From the NCBI GenBank assembly GCA_016938245.1, contig JAFGUY010000095.1:1-10982 (forward strand): DNA of 10,982 nt, given 5' to 3'. Under the pieces are notes generated by a model. That model was not told where the DNA came from and did no database searches. It was given only the letters and a program-made list of their open reading frames with translations. The position numbers were made by a program, and so were the translations under genes. Below, piece after piece: positions 7,413 through 10,982 of this stretch (positions are counted from its first letter, which is position 1; every line of letters begins with the position of its first letter). This stretch comes from Candidatus Omnitrophota bacterium (GTDB lineage Bacteria > Omnitrophota > Gorgyraeia > Gygaellales > Profunditerraquicolaceae).

Positions 7413-9941
7413 ATGACAAAATTAATAAGCGAAGTGAAAAATAGGGACAGCGACCATTTTCATTTTAAAATGGTCGCTGTCCCTATTTTTGTTTTGGTTT
7501 TGTCTTTTTTTACTGCAGTGCAGGCAGAGGTGGCTATTGTCAGCGCTCCTCTAACCTGGGGCCCTGATAAGTTGGGCGAATACCTTTTGCCTGCGCTTTC
7601 TGGCGGCAGGTATGCTACGGATCAGTTTGTGGCAACTAAAGGCCAGGTCAGCGCTATCACTATGAATTGGGAATCAAAGGGAAAGATAGAGATGGAGGTA
7701 AGCGCGGATAATGGGCTTCACTATACACCTGTGGTAAACGGCGTTCCTTTAAAAAGCGGCTTTGTAAACGGCGATAGGATCCGCTGGCGCGCAAAGGCAT
7801 TAAGCGATGATGCGCAGCTGATATCGGTAAAAATTTCTTATACCGATACATCAGGAGTAAAAGGAGATTTTGGAGAGCCTCTTTTAAGCGGCTATCAATA
7901 CCGTAAGGCATTTTCAATAAAGAATAATTCCGCGGAAGATTTATATAATTACCAGTTAAAATTAAGGATTGGCGAAAGCGAGTTAACTCAAGGCGTAGGG
8001 CTTAATACATCGGCAAGGGCAAAAGATGATTTCAGCGATTTGCGCTTTACCGCAACAGATACGCAAACGATCCTGCCGTATTATTTGGAGAATATTGAAG
8101 GCGAATCGCCAAACCGTGTTGCTGTAGTCTGGGTAAAGATTCCTCAGGTGCTTAAAGGCTCCCTGCTTAAGCTTTACCTATATTATGGTAATAGTGAAGC
8201 TGAAGGCATATCTGATGGCAATAAGACATTTGATTTTTTTGATGATTTTAAGGCTTCAGCCTTAGACCAGGATAAATGGGTAATCCATATAGATAAAAAC
8301 GGAAGCCAGCAGCTTAATGGGGGATTGCTTAAGCTTGATGCCGCGGAGGTAATTACAAAGGATTATATATTCAAAGAGGGCATAGTTGAATATTCTGCGG
8401 AAGTGGCAAGCGGATTTGAGAATAGCCTGAACCTGCGCAATAAGAATAACAATTCCTACGATATACCGAATTGGGTTGCTTATTCTTCCGCATATAAAGG
8501 GGCAGAGCATTGCATCGCGCTTGATGGCATAGTCAAGAGCAACGATGCAACCGCCACCCCGACTGTTGCGGGAGGAAAATATGATTACCGCCTTGGTATT
8601 GAAGGCGGTAATTTTGTTTTTGCACGCTATGGCTATGAGACAAAGGAGAAAGAGGCAAACGTAACCTATAAGGTTGAGCCCGCGGCGGAAAAGGGTTACC
8701 TTTCCTTGCGTTCCGGAGGGGATGGAAGCGGCAGGAATATAATTTACTTCGGCAGCGTGCGCGTGCGCAAGTCTGCCGCGCTTGAGCCGGAATTTGCCTC
8801 AGCAGGCAAGGAAGAATTGATAACCTTGCCGGTTTTTGTCAATACTACGCTTTCTGCCAAAGGGAATCTAATCTTAAGCCCGGGCGTAAAGAGCGGGTAT
8901 TATATACCGCAGGATATTTTTTCCGATGAGCCGGTAAGGATTATGATTCCTGATTGGAGCACGGAGCCTTTTGGCGAGGGAGAAATAAAGATAAAAATAT
9001 CCGCGGACAAGGGAACGTCTTATCAAAGCGAATGCGAAAGGGGCAGGTTCTATTACGCCTCAAAGAAGGATTTTACGGCCGGACATAACCTTAAAGTCCG
9101 CCTTGATTTTTCAATACAGGATAGCGGACGTTTAAACGTCCGCTACGGCGGCGGGGGCAACGGCGGCCTATCCGAATTTTCGCTGGATTACCGGCCGGGT
9201 AAAATCACGGTCATTTCTCCTAACGGAGGAGAATCCTGGGTTCAAGGCACGAAAAAAGAGATTGTCTGGAGCGCCTTGGAATATGAGCGGTCTTATCCTT
9301 TTAATATCGCATATTCTTCTGACGCCGGTAAAAATTACGAGGTAGTCACGGATAAAGCAGCCAATACTGGAAAATTCCTCTGGAATGTTCCGGATAAGCC
9401 CACCAAAAAAGCCAAGATAAAGATTACGGATACCTTGTCTTATGATACCTCGGATAAAGTATTTTCTATTGTCAGCGAGGAGCCGGAAGCAGAGAAGCAA
9501 TTGCAAGAAGCTCTCCCAGAGGAGACTATAGAGGGCAAGATAAAAGAAGAGGATTTGCAAGCGCTCATTGAGGCCAAAGAGCGGCCGGGAACAGAGCTTT
9601 ATGACATCGTGATTAAGTTAGGTGACAACGTTTCTGCTAATGCCCAGGAGGATAGCCGCGCCTGCTATAAAGAGGGAGATATTGTGGTGGTCAGGCCTGC
9701 AGGGCATGTGTGGTCAGAGACAGAACGCGCCAGCTTCTTAATCGTCCAGGCCTATCTGACTGCAGGAGAAGCCGCAAAACTTACCATGCCCTATAGGATA
9801 GATACCGGTAGAGTAGATGAGAGCGGAAGGCCGATTATGGAGACGCTCAGAAGAAGGGCGAAACGGATTGACTTAAGTAAACTTGGGTTCTCTAAGGGGT
9901 TACAAGTCCTGTCAGCAGAAGAACTGATTGAGGAGAAGTAG
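7413..9941 (+). CDS. Large exported multidomain protein (DUF2341, lectin-like, PNGGESW domain)
   Basis: From ATG 7413 the protein has 842 residues; GAAGG at 7403-7407 is the ribosome binding site (a GTG at 7407 is also in frame but lies in that site). The signal peptide ends in FFTAVQA, with cleavage before E39. A beta domain follows, then DUF2341 at about 161-272 (YRKAFSIKN, LYLYYGNSEA, FDFFDDF), which binds or decorates surface proteins, and a concanavalin-like lectin region to about 465. A second copy of the N-terminal beta domain seems to lie at about 475-590 (compare MEVSADNGLHY with IKISADKGTSY). A beta-sandwich with PNGGESW and KFLWNVPDKPTKKAKIKI spans about 600-690. The last 150 residues (GDIVVVRPAGHVWSETERAS) I do not recognise. 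Residues 9-27 or so are encoded by a palindromic repeat, and the last codons and stop overlap another repeat. A secretion substrate or surface adhesin is likely but inferred. Confidence 0.88.
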   Translation: MTKLISEVKNRDSDHFHFKMVAVPIFVLVLSFFTAVQAEVAIVSAPLTWGPDKLGEYLLPALSGGRYATDQFVATKGQVSAITMNWESKGKIEMEVSADNGLHYTPVVNGVPLKSGFVNGDRIRWRAKALSDDAQLISVKISYTDTSGVKGDFGEPLLSGYQYRKAFSIKNNSAEDLYNYQLKLRIGESELTQGVGLNTSARAKDDFSDLRFTATDTQTILPYYLENIEGESPNRVAVVWVKIPQVLKGSLLKLYLYYGNSEAEGISDGNKTFDFFDDFKASALDQDKWVIHIDKNGSQQLNGGLLKLDAAEVITKDYIFKEGIVEYSAEVASGFENSLNLRNKNNNSYDIPNWVAYSSAYKGAEHCIALDGIVKSNDATATPTVAGGKYDYRLGIEGGNFVFARYGYETKEKEANVTYKVEPAAEKGYLSLRSGGDGSGRNIIYFGSVRVRKSAALEPEFASAGKEELITLPVFVNTTLSAKGNLILSPGVKSGYYIPQDIFSDEPVRIMIPDWSTEPFGEGEIKIKISADKGTSYQSECERGRFYYASKKDFTAGHNLKVRLDFSIQDSGRLNVRYGGGGNGGLSEFSLDYRPGKITVISPNGGESWVQGTKKEIVWSALEYERSYPFNIAYSSDAGKNYEVVTDKAANTGKFLWNVPDKPTKKAKIKITDTLSYDTSDKVFSIVSEEPEAEKQLQEALPEETIEGKIKEEDLQALIEAKERPGTELYDIVIKLGDNVSANAQEDSRACYKEGDIVVVRPAGHVWSETERASFLIVQAYLTAGEAAKLTMPYRIDTGRVDESGRPIMETLRRRAKRIDLSKLGFSKGLQVLSAEELIEEK
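7437..7490. repeat. Palindromic element, full copy 2 (inside exported protein gene)
   Basis: Perfect 24-base inverted arms at 7437-7460 and 7467-7490 surround a 6-base loop (CATTTT). The arms match copy 1. The element starts 24 bases after the start codon and is translated: the left arm again gives NRDSDHF and the right arm KMVAVPIF, which begins the hydrophobic core of the signal peptide. The right arm runs into T-rich sequence, so the mRNA could fold into a strong terminator-like hairpin inside the coding region. Confidence 0.94.
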
Positions 9942-9987
9942 TTGGGTTAGCGGGTGTTCGGGTTAGCGAGTTTAACCCGCAAACCCG
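9931..9987. repeat. Octamer-arm repeat, copy A
   Basis: This copy shares AGGAGAAGTAGTTGGGTT (9931-9948) with copies B and C and a 28-base block (9960-9987) with copy B. Its left part carries G triplets at 9944, 9952 and 9960, exactly 8 bases apart (GGGTTAGC, GGGTGTTC, GGGTTAGC). The right part, AACCCGCAAACCC, is the inverted partner, so the element can fold. Its first 11 bases are the last codons and stop of the exported protein gene. No T-run follows, so it is not a classical intrinsic terminator, but it is the only hairpin at the end of that gene. Confidence 0.85.
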
Positions 9988-10050
9988 GCAACCTGACAGA
10001 GGCGACAATGGGTAATCTAAGAGGGCGAAATAAAACAGGTAAACAAGCAA

Positions 10051-10077
10051 GGGGTGGCACCTTGGGGAACGTCCCTA
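10051..10077. repeat. Possible further REP-like element fragment
   Basis: On the minus strand this reads AGGGACGTTCCCCAAGG followed by TGCCACCCC. The outer tip (AGGGAC preceded by AT-rich DNA, i.e. GTCCCTAT on the plus strand) is the same as the tip of the palindromes at 3196 and 7437, while the inner part differs. It sits just downstream of the 29-residue peptide gene. A second arm was not found. Being one unpaired occurrence, it is only a candidate. Confidence 0.35.
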
Positions 10078-10080
10078 TAT

Positions 10081-10170
10081 TTAATGGGCGTGTTTTTCTT
10101 TTGGCCGGCCAAAGTAAATCATTAAGAGCAATCCTATTAATAGGATCACCAGTCCAATTACAACCACCAT
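10081..10170 (-). CDS. 29-residue single-helix membrane peptide (module 1)
   Basis: ATG at 10170-10168 follows the stop of the 65-codon gene by 2 bases. A perfect AGGAGG (10186-10181) inside the end of that gene lies 10 bases before the ATG. The peptide reads MVVVIGLVILLIGLLLMIYF followed by GRPKEKHAH: one hydrophobic helix with a short basic/His tail, ending at TAA 10083-10081. The second module has a 30-residue peptide of the same plan at 10594-10686 with the same 10-base SD spacing, which is the strongest reason to believe both are translated. Function is unknown; it could partner the two-helix protein encoded with it, or act as a small membrane regulator or toxin-like peptide. Confidence 0.62.
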   Translation of the reverse strand: MVVVIGLVILLIGLLLMIYFGRPKEKHAH

Positions 10171-10172
10171 TT

Positions 10173-10370
10173 TTACTTTTCCTCCTTTTCAGGTATGATT
10201 GCTACGCTCAAAAACAGAGACGCTATGCCAAGAATTGTTATTACCACGCGCAAAATGAAAGGGAATTCTTTAAAGAAATAACTTGCCAAGGTTACTGTTA
10301 CAATAGCCTTGCCCAAGTCAGAGACCATTTTACCAATAAATTCTCTACGTTTTTCTCCAATGATTATCAT
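10173..10370 (-). CDS. 65-residue two-helix membrane protein (module 1), DUF6722-like
   Basis: From ATG 10370 the protein has 65 residues: a charged N-terminal helix (GEKRREFIGKMVSDLGK), a hydrophobic segment at about 22-33, a second at about 39-59 and a Glu/Lys tail. The pattern K-x3-D-(L/I)-x-K just before the first membrane segment recurs in the paralogue at 10689-10886; the two align without gaps over exactly 65 residues with about 13 identities. The layout resembles small membrane proteins filed, as I recall, under DUF6722; this is not certain. The reading frame stays open upstream to 10658, but that part runs backwards through the repeat and I reject it. The ATG is 7 bases after a -10 box and has no SD, so a leaderless transcript is likely. 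The 29-residue peptide is cotranscribed. Confidence 0.68.
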   Translation of the reverse strand: MIIIGEKRREFIGKMVSDLGKAIVTVTLASYFFKEFPFILRVVITILGIASLFLSVAIIPEKEEK

Positions 10371-10377
10371 CAAAAAA

Positions 10378-10406
10378 ATTTTAACATAGAAGATGAGATT
10401 TGTCAA
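10378..10406 (-). promoter_or_regulatory. Sigma70-type promoter of module 1 (minus strand)
   Basis: TTGACA (10406-10401) and TAAAAT (10383-10378) are separated by exactly 17 bases. Seven bases then precede the ATG at 10370, so the expected transcription start falls on or next to the start codon. The -35 box lies in a sequence block shared with module 2 and joined to repeat B. Confidence 0.75.
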
Positions 10407-10429
10407 GGAGAGAATTACAGAATTACAGA

Positions 10430-10492
10430 AGGAGAAGTAGTTGGGTTTGCGGGTTAGCGGGTTAGCGAGTTTAACCCGCAAACCCGCAAACC
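10430..10492. repeat. Octamer-arm repeat, copy B
   Basis: It opens with the common AGGAGAAGTAGTTGGGTT (10430-10447) and runs GGGTTTGC, GGGTTAGC, GGGTTAGC with G triplets at 10443, 10451 and 10459, exactly 8 bases apart. The right side holds the inverted octamers AACCCGCA, AACCCGCA. A perfect 14-base inverted pair is formed by 10443-10456 and 10472-10485. It separates module 1 from the four-helix-bundle remnant. Copies A, B and C start about 499 and 508 bases apart. Confidence 0.88.
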
Positions 10493-10511
10493 GAAAGAGG
10501 GAGAAAATACA

Positions 10512-10586
10512 GTGAAGATCAAAAGGTTTGAAGATATAGAGGTCTGGAAAGAGGCAAGAAAGCTGAAAGAGGATGCAAATGGTTAG
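10512..10586 (+). pseudogene. Four-helix-bundle (23S rRNA intervening-sequence) protein, N-terminal remnant
   Basis: GTG at 10512 with GAGGGAG about 8 bases upstream opens a 24-codon frame reading VKIKRFEDIEVWKEARKLKE and then DANG before TAG at 10584-10586. K-x-F-E-D-(L/I)-E-V-W-K-x-A-R-x-L is the start of the four-helix-bundle protein family found in 23S rRNA intervening sequences and scattered elsewhere in genomes; full members are about 110-130 residues. Only the first helix remains, and the minus-strand peptide gene of module 2 begins 7 bases after its stop codon. It begins 20 bases after the end of repeat B. It may be a pseudogene, or a truncated frame still translated. Confidence 0.66.
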
Positions 10587-10593
10587 CAAAAAT

Positions 10594-10686
10594 TTAATGG
10601 CGAATATGATGGCGGGGAATGGTGAAGATACCAATAAGTATAACGAAAATGAGAACACCCGTCAAAAAAAACAACAGACCGTTCAT
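10594..10686 (-). CDS. 30-residue single-helix membrane peptide (module 2)
   Basis: ATG at 10686-10684 lies 2 bases after the stop codon of the 65-codon gene, with AAAGGAG ending 10 bases before it. The peptide reads MNGLLFFLTGVLIFVILIGI followed by FTIPRHHIRH and ends at TAA 10596-10594. The single hydrophobic helix and His/basic tail match the plan of the peptide at 10081-10170, although the residues differ. The position, SD spacing and composition shared by two separate modules support translation. Function unknown. Confidence 0.6.
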   Translation of the reverse strand: MNGLLFFLTGVLIFVILIGIFTIPRHHIRH

Positions 10687-10688
10687 CG

Positions 10689-10886
10689 TTATTCAACTCC
10701 TTTGTTTAACATGGTAGCGATAATAAACGTAACCACAAATAGTATTAGGCCAATTGAAAAAATACTAAGCCGAAACTCGAGTCCTGAGATAAACTGGCCT
10801 ATGACTAAAGCTGTAAAAACTAATTTTGCAATATCGTATAAAGCCTTGGCTAATTCTTTGCGTTGCAATTTATCCAGATTAATCAT
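10689..10886 (-). CDS. 65-residue two-helix membrane protein (module 2), DUF6722-like
   Basis: From ATG 10886 the protein has 65 residues, the same as its module 1 counterpart. The N-terminal amphipathic helix contains QRKELAKALYDIAKLVF, followed by a first membrane segment at about 22-38 and a second at about 41-60 (IFSIGLILFVVTFIIATML), then NKGVE. An in-frame ATG exists 12 codons upstream at 10922, but it overlaps the -35 box and has no SD. The chosen ATG lies 7 bases after TATATT, the same spacing as in module 1. This copy fits the small DUF6722-type pattern (E-L-x-K-x-L-Y-D-I-A-K) better than the other. Role unknown; low sequence identity between the copies suggests old divergence or recruitment of different family members. 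Confidence 0.72.
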   Translation of the reverse strand: MINLDKLQRKELAKALYDIAKLVFTALVIGQFISGLEFRLSIFSIGLILFVVTFIIATMLNKGVE

Positions 10887-10893
10887 AATATTA

Positions 10894-10922
10894 AATATAA
10901 CTAATAAATTAACATTTGTCAA
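10894..10922 (-). promoter_or_regulatory. Sigma70-type promoter of module 2 (minus strand)
   Basis: TTGACA (10922-10917), a 17-base spacer and TATATT (10899-10894) are followed by 7 bases and the ATG at 10886. Box spacing and distance to the start codon are the same as in module 1. Confidence 0.75.
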
Positions 10923-10937
10923 GGAGAAAATTGCAGA

Positions 10938-10982
10938 AGGAGAAGTAGTTGGGTTAGCGGGTTAGCGGGTGTACGGGTTAGC
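10938..10982. repeat. Octamer-arm repeat, copy C (cut by window end)
   Basis: It starts with AGGAGAAGTAGTTGGGTT (10938-10955) and has four G triplets at 10951, 10959, 10967 and 10975, all 8 bases apart (GGGTTAGC, GGGTTAGC, GGGTGTAC, GGGTTAGC). Four evenly spaced G triplets satisfy the usual G-quadruplex pattern. The inverted right arm, if present, lies beyond the window. Upstream, a block with TTTGTCAAGGAGA (10915-10927) is shared with 10399-10411. Confidence 0.83.

Noticed and set aside
9942..9990. Intrinsic terminator after the exported protein gene
   Set aside because: A stem is possible but no T-run follows on either strand, so I list it only as a repeat.
9954..10457. 167-codon plus-strand open frame
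   Set aside because: It begins and ends inside repeats A and B and lies antisense to module 1; the translation (many Cys, Tyr, Gln) shows no domain and there is no SD.
10371..10658. Upstream extension of the 65-residue protein to 161 residues
   Set aside because: The extension runs backwards through the four-helix-bundle remnant and repeat B, passes the promoter boxes, and has no counterpart in module 2.
10573..10965. 130-codon plus-strand open frame
   Set aside because: It is antisense to module 2 and ends in repeat C, with a translation that has no recognisable features.
9931..10982. CRISPR array
   Set aside because: Only three copies spaced about 500 bases apart with genes between them, internally octameric and with inverted arms; no uniform short spacers and no cas genes.
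1..10982. tRNA, rRNA genes or a transposase
   Set aside because: No cloverleaf, rRNA segment or transposase-like frame was seen on either strand; the repeats have no autonomous mobile gene inside the window.

Overview
The window looks like a chromosomal segment of an uncultured Gram-negative, diderm bacterium. Secretins, a GspC-like inner-membrane protein and exported proteins imply an outer membrane. The gene style and the interspersed palindromes beginning AATAGGGAC resemble what I recall of Candidatus Omnitrophota (Omnitrophica) genomes. That placement is recollection and inference; no rRNA or marker gene is present to confirm it.

Region 1 (1-7243, + strand) reads as one tightly packed operon: the tail of a MerR-type regulator, an ExeA/GspA-like AAA+ ATPase, a GspC/PilP-like bitopic protein, two tandem paralogous secretins (the second with a C-terminal TPR domain), a HisKA_3 sensor kinase and a NarL/FixJ response regulator. 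Gaps are 2-4 bases or the genes overlap, so translation is probably coupled. Together they look like the outer-membrane/periplasm-spanning part of a type II secretion or type IV pilus-like machine, plus a two-component system that may control it or its cargo.

Region 2 (7244-9941) is a short intergenic stretch with a possible promoter, followed by a large exported multidomain protein: signal peptide, DUF2341, a lectin-like region, and a PNGGESW beta-sandwich domain. It is a plausible surface protein or substrate of the upstream machine. A palindromic repeat is translated in frame inside the signal-peptide region of both this gene and the second secretin, and a solo half-copy lies between them.

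Region 3 (9931-10982) is an accessory stretch with about 500-base periodicity. Three copies of a repeat built of G-rich octamers (GGGTTAGC/GGGTTTGC) and inverted partner arms alternate with two minus-strand modules. Each module has a TTGACA-N17 promoter, a 65-codon two-helix membrane protein whose ATG sits exactly 7 bases after the -10 box (possibly leaderless), then an SD with 10-base spacing and a 29-30-codon single-helix peptide. A 24-codon remnant of a four-helix-bundle (23S rRNA intervening-sequence type) protein follows the middle repeat. This repeat/module array is the least explained part of the window.
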